Positions 7,806 to 16,051 of a DNA stretch of 64,000 nucleotides are shown piece by piece. The stretch spans positions 62,001 to 126,000 of the forward strand of contig JBEULG010000007.1 of the NCBI GenBank assembly GCA_041287425.1, written 5' to 3'. Each line of letters begins with the position of its first letter. The stretch's first letter is position 1. The DNA comes from JAFGSI01 sp041287425 (GTDB lineage Bacteria > Chloroflexota > Anaerolineae > Anaerolineales > Villigracilaceae). The position numbers were made by a program, and so were the translations under genes. The notes under the pieces were generated by a model. It had not been told where the DNA came from. It saw only the letters and a program-made list of their open reading frames with translations, and made no database searches.

Positions 7806-9053
7806 ATGCAACAGCAAACCGTTTCTGTTGAGCCCGGTCTTCCCGTCCGCGTGAGCGCCGTTTCTGGCGACCTGCGGGCGGCCGGCTGGGAGCGCGCCGA
7901 GGTGATGGCCAAGACCGACGGCGACCGCCTGACCGTGGTCGTCGAGGAAGGCGGCGAGGTGCGCGTCGCCTGCGACGAGAATCTGATTCTCTATTTGCCG
8001 CGCCCGGCCGCGCTGACGGTCGAAAGTGTGGCCGGCGACGCCAGCCTGCAGGCCCTGCACGGGCCGCTGCGCCTCGGACCGGTGGCCGGAGACGTGACCA
8101 TGCACGACCTCGGCCCGCTCGAAGCCGAGACCATCGCCGGCGACGCCTCGCTGCGCAACGTCGGCCCCGTCTCGGCCAAATCCATCTCCGGCGATTTCAC
8201 CCTGCGCGGCTGCAAGGGCGACTGCGCCATCGAAACGGTCGGCGGCGACGCTTCGCTGCGCGATGTCCAGGGAAACATGCGGATTCAAAGCGTCGGCTCG
8301 GACCTCTACGTCCGCAATGTGCGCGGCAGCGTCGAGGTGACGGCCGGCGCAGACATCGTTCTCTATCTCGATCCGCTTCCCGGTCAACACTACCGGGCGA
8401 CGGCGGGTGATGACATCCTGGTGCGTCTTCCGCCGGAGGCCAATCTCGAACTTCACCTGGAAGCCGGCGAGGCCGAAAATGTGCAGGTGGACATCCCCGG
8501 TGTGGAATTGTCGGGCGAATCGAACACCTATGACCTGACGGTCGGCGCGCCGGGGGAGGGCATTGCCAAAATGGACTTAACCGCCGGCGGCGACCTGTTG
8601 GTCACCAGCCGGGCCGATGCCTGGGACTCGGCCGCCGAGTTCGGCGTCGGCATGCGCGATGTCTCCGAGTGGGGCATTCCCGACATTCCGCCCATTCCGC
8701 CCATCCCCCCCATCCCCCCTGACCTGTCTGAGCGCATCAACCGCCGCGTCCAGGCGGCGATGGAGCGTTCGCGCCAGCGCATCGAGGCGGCCTCCCGCCG
8801 GGCGGAAGTCAAAGTCGAGGCGGCCATGCGCCGCGCCGAAGCCAAGGCGCGCGCCGCCGAGGTCCGCGCCCGCCGCGGGCAGGTCAAGATGGAAATCGGC
8901 CGCTGGAACTGGGACCTGACCCCGCGCGGCCCGGCCGAGAAGGCCGACCCGGTTACCGAAGAAGAACGGCTGCAAATCCTGAAGATGCTTCAGGAGAAGA
9001 AAATCACCGTTGAGGAGGCCGAGAAACTGCTGGCCGCCCTGGAAGGCAAGTAG
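7806..9053 (+). CDS. DUF4097-type beta-repeat protein with SHOCT-like C-terminus
   Basis: A 415-residue protein starting 3 nt after the DUF2089 gene. Residues about 70-175 repeat VAGDASL / IAGDASLRNV / VGGDASLRDV every 18-20 residues, the DUF4097 (YvlB-like) right-handed beta pattern. Next comes a Pro-Ile spacer (PIPPIPPIPPIPP, near residue 300), then a long charged Arg/Glu/Ala helix (about 310-370). The end (LQILKMLQEKKITVEEAEKLL) is the helical module shared with its neighbours. There is no signal peptide or membrane segment. YvlB and LiaX proteins with this architecture act in envelope stress in Firmicutes; a similar role here is inference. Confidence 0.8.
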   Translation: MQQQTVSVEPGLPVRVSAVSGDLRAAGWERAEVMAKTDGDRLTVVVEEGGEVRVACDENLILYLPRPAALTVESVAGDASLQALHGPLRLGPVAGDVTMHDLGPLEAETIAGDASLRNVGPVSAKSISGDFTLRGCKGDCAIETVGGDASLRDVQGNMRIQSVGSDLYVRNVRGSVEVTAGADIVLYLDPLPGQHYRATAGDDILVRLPPEANLELHLEAGEAENVQVDIPGVELSGESNTYDLTVGAPGEGIAKMDLTAGGDLLVTSRADAWDSAAEFGVGMRDVSEWGIPDIPPIPPIPPIPPDLSERINRRVQAAMERSRQRIEAASRRAEVKVEAAMRRAEAKARAAEVRARRGQVKMEIGRWNWDLTPRGPAEKADPVTEEERLQILKMLQEKKITVEEAEKLLAALEGK

Positions 9054-9056
9054 GAC

Positions 9057-9189
9057 AGGACTTACACACCATGGTATTCAGTTCACCGCCAAGGCGCCAA
9101 AGTTTTGTAGAGTTCGCTAAGTGTGCTTGGCGTCTTGATACCCATCTTAGCGTTCTTCGTGTCTTGGCGGTTCGTCCTGCGTAAGTCCT
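9057..9189. repeat. MITE-like palindromic element with AGGACTTAC ends
   Basis: A 133-bp non-coding element is bounded by perfect 9-bp inverted repeats AGGACTTAC (9057-9065) and GTAAGTCCT (9181-9189). Inside lie inverted CCGCCAAGGCGCCAAAG and CTTGGCGGTTCG motifs, the same motif that flanks the broken gene at 33601-34139. It splits the four-gene cluster. Confidence 0.7.
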
Positions 9190-9191
9190 TA

Positions 9192-9298
9192 TAGGACAAC
9201 CTTTCCAGGTTGTCAAAATCGAGAGAGACAACGTCTTTGCACATCTTCCCGCCTTGTCCCTGTGCCCCTCTTCCCGAAGGAGGGGCCGGGGAACAAGG
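9192..9298. repeat. TTTCCAG-type palindrome and GC-rich hairpin
   Basis: 9195-9214 is one unit of the TTTCCAGG-type palindrome family (GACAACCTTTCCAGGTTGTC) that forms an array at 17896. It is followed by a long imperfect hairpin from CCTTGT (9252) to ACAAGG (9298), ending 15 nt before the next start codon. The hairpin could attenuate or stabilise the downstream mRNA. Confidence 0.55.
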
Positions 9299-9313
9299 CA
9301 ATCGGAGGCTGAA

Positions 9314-9961
9314 ATGACAAGTCAGGAACGTGAACAAATCTTGAAAATGGTGGCCGAGGGCAAAATTACGGCGGAGGAGGGCCTGAAATTGATGCAGGCG
9401 CTCGAACAACTCCCGCCCGAGGAGGCCGAGGCGGCGGAAGAATCGGCCGAGGAGGTCGGGGCCGGGGCGGAGTGGCAGGCCGAACGGTCGGGCCTGGAGG
9501 CCGAGCCGCGCATCGCCCGCGTCAAAGCCACGGCGCGGCGGCTGTGGCAGATTCCGCTGTGGATTGGCGTGGCCGTGGTTCTCCTGAGCGCCTGGGGCAT
9601 GTACGCTCTCCTCCAGGGGCCGGGGATGAACTTCTGGTTCTTCTGCCTGATTTTGCCGCTCCTGCTGGGCGTTTTGCTGATGGCGGCTGCCGTCGGCTCG
9701 CGCAAGGCGCGCTGGATTTTCGTGGACGTGCACCAGAAGCCGGGCGAGAAGCCGGCCCGCATCTTTCTGGGCTTCCCTCTGCCGCTGAAGTTGATTTCCT
9801 GGTTCTTTCGCACCTTCGGCCATAAAATTGACGACTTGAAAGACGCGCAGGTGGACGCGGCCGTCCAGATTCTGGAGACCGGCTTCAGCGGCGAAGAGCC
9901 GCTGGTCGTCAACGTGGACGAGGGCGAGGACGGCGAGCGTGTGCGGGTGTACATCGGCTGA
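9314..9961 (+). CDS. Membrane protein with N-terminal SHOCT-like module
   Basis: A 215-residue protein. The start at 9314 is chosen because GGAGG lies 6 nt upstream and the conserved module begins right there. Residues 1-33 (REQILKMVAEGKITAEEGLK) match the module in the three sister proteins. A Glu/Ala-rich linker follows, then two hydrophobic segments (about 80-98 and 105-125), and a C-terminal domain ending VVNVDEGEDGERVRVYIG. That ending echoes the VTDEEDGEHVEIFVE tail of the next protein, so the two are related. No function is recognised. It probably brings the module to the cytoplasmic membrane. Confidence 0.75.
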   Translation: MTSQEREQILKMVAEGKITAEEGLKLMQALEQLPPEEAEAAEESAEEVGAGAEWQAERSGLEAEPRIARVKATARRLWQIPLWIGVAVVLLSAWGMYALLQGPGMNFWFFCLILPLLLGVLLMAAAVGSRKARWIFVDVHQKPGEKPARIFLGFPLPLKLISWFFRTFGHKIDDLKDAQVDAAVQILETGFSGEEPLVVNVDEGEDGERVRVYIG

Positions 9962-9991
9962 GAAGGCGGCCATTTCGAAAGGAGAGTCATC

Positions 9992-10360
9992 ATGGCAACT
10001 GCAGAAGAACGAATGAAAATCTTGAAAATGATTGAAGAGGGAAAATTGAGCGCCGAGGAGGGCGCCAAACTCCTCGCCGCGCTGACCACCGGCAGCCGTT
10101 CGGGCGGATTGGCCACCGGCGGCGCCAAATGGCTGCGGGTGCGCGTCACCGACCTGCACAGCGGGCGCGCCAAGGCCACGGTGCAGATTCCGCTCTCGCT
10201 CATTGACGCCGGGATGAAAATCGGTGCTCATTTCGCCCCTGAAATCGAGGGGGTGGATATGGGCCAGTTGATGAATGCCCTGCGCGCCGGCGTGACCGGC
10301 AAAATCATTGACGTTACCGATGAAGAAGACGGCGAACACGTGGAAATTTTCGTCGAGTAA
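9992..10360 (+). CDS. Small cytoplasmic protein with N-terminal SHOCT-like module
   Basis: A 122-residue protein, preceded by AAAGGAGAG. Residues 1-34 (MKILKMIEEGKLSAEEGAKL) are again the shared helical module. The rest is a soluble alpha/beta domain (WLRVRVTDLHSGRAKATVQI, later IDVTDEEDGEHVEIF). It looks like a soluble version of the 9314-9961 protein without the membrane segments. It starts 30 nt after that gene, consistent with one transcript. No enzymatic motif is visible. A regulatory or scaffold role is inferred only from the shared module. Confidence 0.75.
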   Translation: MATAEERMKILKMIEEGKLSAEEGAKLLAALTTGSRSGGLATGGAKWLRVRVTDLHSGRAKATVQIPLSLIDAGMKIGAHFAPEIEGVDMGQLMNALRAGVTGKIIDVTDEEDGEHVEIFVE

Positions 10361-10378
10361 CGGTTATCTCGCCGCTGG

Positions 10379-10445
10379 GCGAAATCAATTTCGCGGTACG
10401 AGTAGGGCGAGATTTATCTCGCTGCTGGGCGGAATGAATTCCGCC
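10379..10445. repeat. Three-unit palindrome array
   Basis: Three palindromes follow one another: GCGAAATCAATTTCGC (10379-10394), GCGAGATTTATCTCGC (10407-10422) and GGCGGAATGAATTCCGCC (10428-10445). They are joined by CGCTGGGC- or GTACGAGTA-like spacers. Stem bases differ between units but pairing is kept. Relatives lie at 13138-13215 and 35113-35210. Confidence 0.8.
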
Positions 10446-10458
10446 GTACAAGGAAACC

Positions 10459-11769
10459 ATGTCCAAAAAGCAATCTCTGCTGACTCCCACCCTGCTCATT
10501 CTCTTGTTCAGCATGGTGGTCGCAAACATCGGCGGCAACATGTATGGCCCGCTGCTGCCGCTCTACGTCCAGGAACTGGGCGCCGACCTGACCCAGGTGG
10601 GCATCTTCTTCACGCTGGCGATGATTGCCCCGCTCCTGTTCCAGATTCTCGGCGGCTGGCTCTCGGATTCGATCGGCCGCGTCCAGGCGATGGCGATTGG
10701 CAGCCTGGCCGGGCTGGCCGGTTACCTGGTCTTCGTCGCCGCGCCCTCCTGGGGCTGGCTGCTGCTGGCGATGATGGGCCTCTCGATGGCCTCGTCCTTC
10801 GTCGGGCCGAGTTTTCAGGCGCTGGTGGCCGAGCAATCCAGCGAAGAGACGCGCGGACGCGTCTTCAGCATTACGCAGGGCGTGTTCATGATTGTCGGCG
10901 TGGTCGGCGCGCCGCTGGGCGGCTTGCTGGCCGACCGGCTGGGATTCCGCTGGATGTTCGCCGTCGCCGCCAGCCTGTATGCCCTGGCGACCGTCATCCG
11001 CGTCGCGATGGCGCGCCGCATCCGCCAACAGGAGGACTCCGCCCGACAGGCGCCGCGCCCGGCGCCGTCCTTGACCGGTCTCAAGACCAGCCTGAAGACG
11101 CTGGTCGCCCTGATGGTCGGCGGCGGGATTCTCACCTGGATTTTCATCTCCGACGGCGTCAGCGATGTGACCTTCAGCCTGGTCGGCAACCTGTTCCCCA
11201 TTTACATGAGCGACATCATCGGCATCAGCAAGACCCAACTGGGGCTGTTGAGCGGCCTGGCCTCGGTGGTGACGATGGCGCTCATCGTCGTCGGCGGCTG
11301 GATTTCGGACAAGGCCGGGGAACGCGTCGGCATCGTGCTGGGCAATCTGCTCATCGCCGGGGCGCTCTTCACCATGTTGAACGTCCATTCGTTTGCCGGC
11401 CTCGTCCCGGCCTGGATTTTGCTGGGCATCGGGCAGGCGCTGGCCGGGCCGGCCTACAACGCCCTCATCTCGAAGGCCGTCCCCAATCACCTGCGCGGCA
11501 CGGCGTTTGGATTTTTCTCCACCAGCCTGGGCGTCATCTCGCTGCCCGCCCCGTACATCGGGACCTGGATGTGGCAGCGCTTCGGGGCGCGCGTCCCCTT
11601 CTACGTGCCGCTCGTGGCCATGCTCGCCATGCTGCCGGTCATCTGGCTCAAGTTCAAACTGCCGAAAAGCAGCGGGAACGGGCAGCCGGCCGAGGGTCCG
11701 GCCGCGGCCGCCCAAATGCCTCTCCCAATCGAAACTCAGCCTGTGCCGGAATCGGTTTCGGCGGACTAA
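10459..11769 (+). CDS. MFS transporter (DHA1-like exporter)
   Basis: A 436-residue 12-segment major facilitator. The loop 2-3 signature GGWLSDSIGRVQAM and the segment 5 region MIVGVVGAPLGGLLADRLGFRWMF resemble drug:H+ antiporters of the TetA/Bcr type. The second half repeats the pattern (GGWISDKAGERVGI). AAGGAAACC precedes the ATG. It begins just after a palindrome array and ends 9 nt before another MFS gene, so the two are probably co-transcribed. Substrates are unknown; drug or lipid export is possible. Confidence 0.88.
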   Translation: MSKKQSLLTPTLLILLFSMVVANIGGNMYGPLLPLYVQELGADLTQVGIFFTLAMIAPLLFQILGGWLSDSIGRVQAMAIGSLAGLAGYLVFVAAPSWGWLLLAMMGLSMASSFVGPSFQALVAEQSSEETRGRVFSITQGVFMIVGVVGAPLGGLLADRLGFRWMFAVAASLYALATVIRVAMARRIRQQEDSARQAPRPAPSLTGLKTSLKTLVALMVGGGILTWIFISDGVSDVTFSLVGNLFPIYMSDIIGISKTQLGLLSGLASVVTMALIVVGGWISDKAGERVGIVLGNLLIAGALFTMLNVHSFAGLVPAWILLGIGQALAGPAYNALISKAVPNHLRGTAFGFFSTSLGVISLPAPYIGTWMWQRFGARVPFYVPLVAMLAMLPVIWLKFKLPKSSGNGQPAEGPAAAAQMPLPIETQPVPESVSAD

Positions 11770-11778
11770 AGGATTTCC

Positions 11779-13137
11779 ATGCAGCCTTCAACGACTTCTT
11801 CAAAACGTCCCACCGGCTTGGGCGGTTTTCTCATCGTCTGGGCCGGGCAGATTATCTCCATCCTGGCCTCGGGCATGTCGGGCTTTGCCCTGACCATCTG
11901 GATGTTCCAGCAGACGCGTTCGGCGACCGCCATGGGGCTGATGCAGGTTTGCTACATCCTGCCCTTTCTGCTCCTTTCGCCCCTCGCCGGGGTGATGGTG
12001 GACCGTTACAACCGCAAACTGATGATGATGGTCAGCGACCTGACGGCGGTGACGGCGACGACGGGGATTCTCATCCTGCAGGCGCTCGGCGTGTTGGAAT
12101 ACTGGCACCTGTACGTTGCGGCGGTCATCTTTGGGCTGGGCAACACCTTTCAGTGGCCGGCCTATTCGGCGGCTATCAGCACGATGATTCCGAAGGAGCA
12201 GTACGGGCGCGCCAACGGATTGATGTCGCTGATGGAGGCCGGGCCGGGGGTGCTTTCGCCCATCCTGGCCGGGGCCTTGCTGCCGCTCATCGGGTTGACC
12301 GGTCTGCTGACCATTGACGTGGCCACTTTCTTCATCGCCATCGGCGCGCTGCTCATCGTCCATGTGCCGCAGCCGGAGAAGACGGTGGAGGGGCAGAAGG
12401 AGAGCGGCAATCTCTGGCGGGAGGCCGCCTATGGTTTCACGTATATTTTCCGGCGCCCCAGTTTGCTCGGCCTGCAGATGGTTTTCTTCTTCGGCAATCT
12501 GTTCAGCGGTATGGCCTGGACGGTTTTCGCGCCGATGATTCTGCTGCGCACCCACGACAACAGTCTCGTGCTGGGGTCGGTCAACTCGGCGGCGGCCATC
12601 GGCGCGGTGGTGGGCGGACTGGTCATGAGCGCCTGGGGCGGGTTCAAGAAGCGCACCCACGGCGTGCTGGGCGGCTGGATTGTGGTCGGCATCTTCACGG
12701 CGCTGTTCGGTTTTGGCCTGGGGCCGGCCTGGTGGATTCCGGTCATCGTCCTGCACGAGATGATTGGGCCGCTCATCAACACCAGCAATCAGTCCATCTG
12801 GCAGGCCAAGGTGGCGCCCGACATCCAGGGACGCGTCTTTTCGGCGCGGCGGCTGATTGCCTGGTTCACCAATCCGATTTCGCCCGTCATCGCCGGCCTG
12901 CTGGCCGACCGCTGGCTGGAACCCGCCATGACCGCCGGTACAACTCCCCTGGCGCGCCTCTTCGGCGGCTGGGTCGGCACGGACCCCGGAGCCGGCATGG
13001 CGCTGCTGCTCATCTTCTCCGGGCTGGGGCCGGTGCTGGTCGGCGCGGCGGGATATTTCCTGCGCCCCATCCGCGAGGCCGAGTCCCTCCTGCCCGACCA
13101 TGATATGCTGGAAAAGATTACAGAACCTGCCGTGTAA
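11779..13137 (+). CDS. MFS transporter (EntS/MFS_3-like exporter)
   Basis: A 452-residue major facilitator of the EntS/macrolide-efflux type. The N-terminal FLIVWAGQIISILASGMSGFA and SPLAGVMVDRYNRKLMMMVSD are characteristic of that subfamily, in which siderophore and macrolide exporters occur. Twelve segments are visible, with FSARRLIAWFTNPISPVIAG late in the chain. It is only distantly related to its upstream MFS neighbour. The stop codon adjoins a three-unit palindrome array. No regulator sits beside the pair. Confidence 0.88.
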   Translation: MQPSTTSSKRPTGLGGFLIVWAGQIISILASGMSGFALTIWMFQQTRSATAMGLMQVCYILPFLLLSPLAGVMVDRYNRKLMMMVSDLTAVTATTGILILQALGVLEYWHLYVAAVIFGLGNTFQWPAYSAAISTMIPKEQYGRANGLMSLMEAGPGVLSPILAGALLPLIGLTGLLTIDVATFFIAIGALLIVHVPQPEKTVEGQKESGNLWREAAYGFTYIFRRPSLLGLQMVFFFGNLFSGMAWTVFAPMILLRTHDNSLVLGSVNSAAAIGAVVGGLVMSAWGGFKKRTHGVLGGWIVVGIFTALFGFGLGPAWWIPVIVLHEMIGPLINTSNQSIWQAKVAPDIQGRVFSARRLIAWFTNPISPVIAGLLADRWLEPAMTAGTTPLARLFGGWVGTDPGAGMALLLIFSGLGPVLVGAAGYFLRPIREAESLLPDHDMLEKITEPAV

Positions 13138-13215
13138 GACGAGATTCATTTCGTCACCCTAGAGACGAGATAAATCTCGTCCAACGGGCGATGAGTGGAC
13201 GAGATAAATCTCGTT
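13138..13215. repeat. Second three-unit palindrome array
   Basis: Palindromes GACGAGATTCATTTCGTC (13138-13155), GACGAGATAAATCTCGTC (13164-13181) and a near copy (13198-13215) lie between the MFS pair and tldD. Two units have identical stems; the first keeps pairing through a G-T wobble. They belong to the same family as 10379-10445. Confidence 0.8.
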
Positions 13216-13241
13216 GTACCAACTCTTGAAAGGAGCAACCC

Positions 13242-14612
13242 ATGCGAGACCGAATTTTGGAAGCCCTCAAACGCAGCAAGGCCGACTACACCGAAATCCG
13301 TATCGAGGAGAAGGAGACCACCCGCGTCGTCTTTCGCGGCCGCGAACTGGAAACTGCCAACGCGAACATTGACAAGGGCGGCATCGTCCGCTGTCTCATC
13401 CGCAATAAAGGCTGGGGCGTGGCCACCTTCAACAACCTCGATGACCTGCTGACCAAGGTGGACCAGGCCTATCAGTGCGCCCAGGTCGCCTCCGTGCCGG
13501 AGCCGGTCGAACTGGCCGAGGTCGAACCCGTCCAGCAGGTGGTGACCGCCCAGATGGGGCGCGACTTCCGCGATGTGTCGCTGGCCGAGAAGAAGGCCGT
13601 CGCCGAGCGTTACAACCAGATTGTCCTCGGCTACAGCGACAAAATCATTGACAGCCAGGCTGCCTACTCCGACTCGTTCAGCCGCCTCATCCTGGCCAAC
13701 TCGGAGGGGACCTACATCGAGCAGGAAAAGCCCTCGGTCGTGGTCGGGGCGTTTGCCATCGCCCGCGACGGCGACAACGTCCAGCAGGCGCACGAGACGT
13801 TTTCCACCACCCAGGGCTTCGAGTACGTGCTGGAGAAGGACGAACTGGCCCGCAAGGCGGCGCAGAAGGCCGTCGAACTCCTGAGCGCCAAACCGGTCAA
13901 GGCCGGCGTCTATCCGGTGGTCATTGACCAGATGCTGGCGGGCGTCTTCATCCACGAGGCCTTCGGGCATCTTTCTGAAGCCGATTTCGTCTATGAAAAT
14001 CCCAAAGCCCGCGAGATGATGACCCTCGGCCGCCGCTTCGGCAAGGGCCTGCTCAACGTCTTCGACGACGGCTCCATCCCGAACCTGCGCGGCACCACCC
14101 TCTACGACGACGAAGGCACGCCCGCCCGCCGCAACTGGCTCATCCGCGACGGCGTGTTGGTCGGCCGCCTGCACTCCCGTCAGACCGCCGCCAAAATGGG
14201 CGAACAGGCCTCCGGCAACGCCCGCGCCATCAACTACCGCTTCGCCCCCATCGTCCGCATGACCAACACCGCCATTGACAACGGCACGACCTCCTTCGAG
14301 GACATGATTAAGGACATCGAACTCGGCATCTACGCCTGCGACGCCTACGGCGGCCAGACTCAGTTGGAGAACTTCTCGTTCAGTTCCGGCTACGCCTACA
14401 TGATTCGCAAGGGCCAGATTGCCGAGATGGTCAAGGACGTCATCCTGGCCGGCAACCTGTTCACCACCCTCGACAACATTGACGCCATCGGCAATGACTT
14501 CAAATGGCTGAACACCGGCGGCGGCTGCGGCAAGGGCAATCAATACCCTCTGCCGGTCGGCATGGGCGCGCCCCACATCCGCATTCAGAACGTCGTCATC
14601 GGCGGCGAGTAG
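13242..14612 (+). CDS. tldD: TldD-family metalloprotease subunit
   Basis: A 456-residue TldD homologue. TldD and TldE form a heterodimeric zinc protease that trims unfolded peptides, matures microcin B17 and degrades antitoxin CcdA in E. coli. The zinc motif HEAFGH (HExxxH) is at about residue 238, with GQASGNARAINYRFAP and the Cys-containing GGGCGKGNQYPLPVG further on, so it should be the catalytic subunit. AAAGGAG precedes the ATG. The partner gene follows after 9 nt. No peptide-toxin or RiPP precursor is visible nearby, so a housekeeping peptidase role is likely. Confidence 0.93.
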   Translation: MRDRILEALKRSKADYTEIRIEEKETTRVVFRGRELETANANIDKGGIVRCLIRNKGWGVATFNNLDDLLTKVDQAYQCAQVASVPEPVELAEVEPVQQVVTAQMGRDFRDVSLAEKKAVAERYNQIVLGYSDKIIDSQAAYSDSFSRLILANSEGTYIEQEKPSVVVGAFAIARDGDNVQQAHETFSTTQGFEYVLEKDELARKAAQKAVELLSAKPVKAGVYPVVIDQMLAGVFIHEAFGHLSEADFVYENPKAREMMTLGRRFGKGLLNVFDDGSIPNLRGTTLYDDEGTPARRNWLIRDGVLVGRLHSRQTAAKMGEQASGNARAINYRFAPIVRMTNTAIDNGTTSFEDMIKDIELGIYACDAYGGQTQLENFSFSSGYAYMIRKGQIAEMVKDVILAGNLFTTLDNIDAIGNDFKWLNTGGGCGKGNQYPLPVGMGAPHIRIQNVVIGGE

Positions 14613-14621
14613 GAGGCAATC

Positions 14622-15926
14622 ATGGACATCCTCACCCACCTCAAACCCCAGGCCGAGCAGTTCGAAATCCTCGACCTGCAGAACGAAAAGACCACCGTTG
14701 AGTACGAAGCCAATCAACTCAAGACCTGCACCGTCGCCGAGACGAAAGGGACGGCCGTGCGCGTCATCCGCAAGGGACAACTCGGCTTCTCGGCCTCGAC
14801 CGACCCGGCGGCGCTCGAAAAACTGGCCGCCAATGCCCTCGAATCGGCTGCCTACGGCGACCCGGCCCCGTTCTCCTTCGCGGACCCGCGGCCTGCTCCC
14901 ATCGTCCGCACCTTCGACCGGACGGTGGCCGATCTGCCCATCCCGCGCCTGGTCGAAATCGGCCGCGAAATCCTCGACCTGATTCTGCCCGTCGAGCCGA
15001 ACGCCCGCTGCAACGTCGTCCTGGAGCGCAGCCTCGTCTCAGCCTCCATCCGCAACCAGAAGGGCCTGGATGTGGCTTTCCGCACCTCGCCGTTCTCCAT
15101 CGGGGTCGAAATTGACCGCATCGAGGGCGATGACGTGCTCATCCTCTACGACCAACTCGGCACGACCATCTGGCAGGACGACTATCTCGATTTCGTCCGC
15201 CGCCTGGTGCAGAAACTGGAGCGGGCGCGCACGATTACCACCATCAAGCCGGGCAAAATGCCGGTCCTGTTTGCCCCCACCGGCACGCTGGCGCTCGGTC
15301 TGCCGCTCAGCGAGGGGCTGAACGGCAAGGAAGTCTACAAAGGCACCTCGCCAATGCGCGGAAAGGTCGGCGAGAAACTGTTCGACGAGAAAATCACCAT
15401 CGTGGATGACGGCACGATTGACGGCAAGTTCGCCAGCGCCTCCTACGATGACGAGGGCGTGCCGCACCGCCGCAACGTGCTCATCGAGCGGGGCGTGCTC
15501 AAGGGCTTCATCTACGACCTGAAAACGGCGGCCCAATCGGGGGTCGAGAGCACCGGCAACGCCTCACGCGGCGGCCTCTTTGCCCCGCCGCAGCCGTCGT
15601 TCACCAACTTCATCATCCAGCCCGGCGAGACGCCGCTTCAGGACATGCTGGGCGGCATAGACGAGGGCATCCTGGTCGAAGACCTGCTCGGACTCGGCCA
15701 GGGCAACATCCTCTCCGGGGCGTTCTCCAACCCGCTGGCGCTGGCCTTCAAAATCGAGAAGGGCGAGATCGTCGGGCGGGTCAAGGATTTATCCATCGCC
15801 GGCAACATCTACGACCTGCTCAAGGACGTGGCCGCCGTCAGCCGCGAGGCGCAGTGGGTTTACAGCACGTTCTACGCCCCGTACATTCTCATTCCGGAGA
15901 TGAATGTGGCGGGGAAGAGCCAGTAG
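14622..15926 (+). CDS. pmbA: TldE/PmbA-family protease subunit
   Basis: A 434-residue PmbA/TldE homologue, partner of the TldD encoded 9 nt upstream. It lacks an HExxxH motif, as expected for the non-catalytic subunit, but keeps the shared fold signatures (GFIYDLKTAAQSGVESTGNA, then IEKGEIVGRVKDLSIAGN). GGAGGCAATC precedes the ATG. The length is typical. The pair is complete, with no frameshift. A short tandem repeat follows the stop. Confidence 0.92.
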   Translation: MDILTHLKPQAEQFEILDLQNEKTTVEYEANQLKTCTVAETKGTAVRVIRKGQLGFSASTDPAALEKLAANALESAAYGDPAPFSFADPRPAPIVRTFDRTVADLPIPRLVEIGREILDLILPVEPNARCNVVLERSLVSASIRNQKGLDVAFRTSPFSIGVEIDRIEGDDVLILYDQLGTTIWQDDYLDFVRRLVQKLERARTITTIKPGKMPVLFAPTGTLALGLPLSEGLNGKEVYKGTSPMRGKVGEKLFDEKITIVDDGTIDGKFASASYDDEGVPHRRNVLIERGVLKGFIYDLKTAAQSGVESTGNASRGGLFAPPQPSFTNFIIQPGETPLQDMLGGIDEGILVEDLLGLGQGNILSGAFSNPLALAFKIEKGEIVGRVKDLSIAGNIYDLLKDVAAVSREAQWVYSTFYAPYILIPEMNVAGKSQ

Positions 15927-15930
15927 GCGG

Positions 15931-15953
15931 TGTTCAGTGTTCAGTGTTCAGTG
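15931..15953. repeat. Three tandem TGTTCAG units
   Basis: The 7-bp unit TGTTCAG is repeated three times plus two bases, right after the pmbA stop. It is a short simple repeat of a kind that often marks slipped replication; no function is visible. Confidence 0.8.
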
Positions 15954-16051
15954 AGCGGAAAAGCCGGCCCCGGGGACATGCTCCGGGGTCGTTGCTTAAC
16001 TCGATTTACCCTCATCTCATCATACTCCATTAACGATAATTCATTCACCAT

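Noticed and set aside
8690..8725. Tandem CCCATTCCGCC-type DNA repeat
   Set aside because: It lies in frame inside the DUF4097 gene and encodes a Pro-Ile linker, so it is a coding repeat.
13146..14780. Long open frame on the minus strand opposite tldD/tldE
   Set aside because: The plus strand carries an intact, motif-rich TldD. The antisense reading is a GC-rich shadow with low-complexity composition and no recognisable domain.
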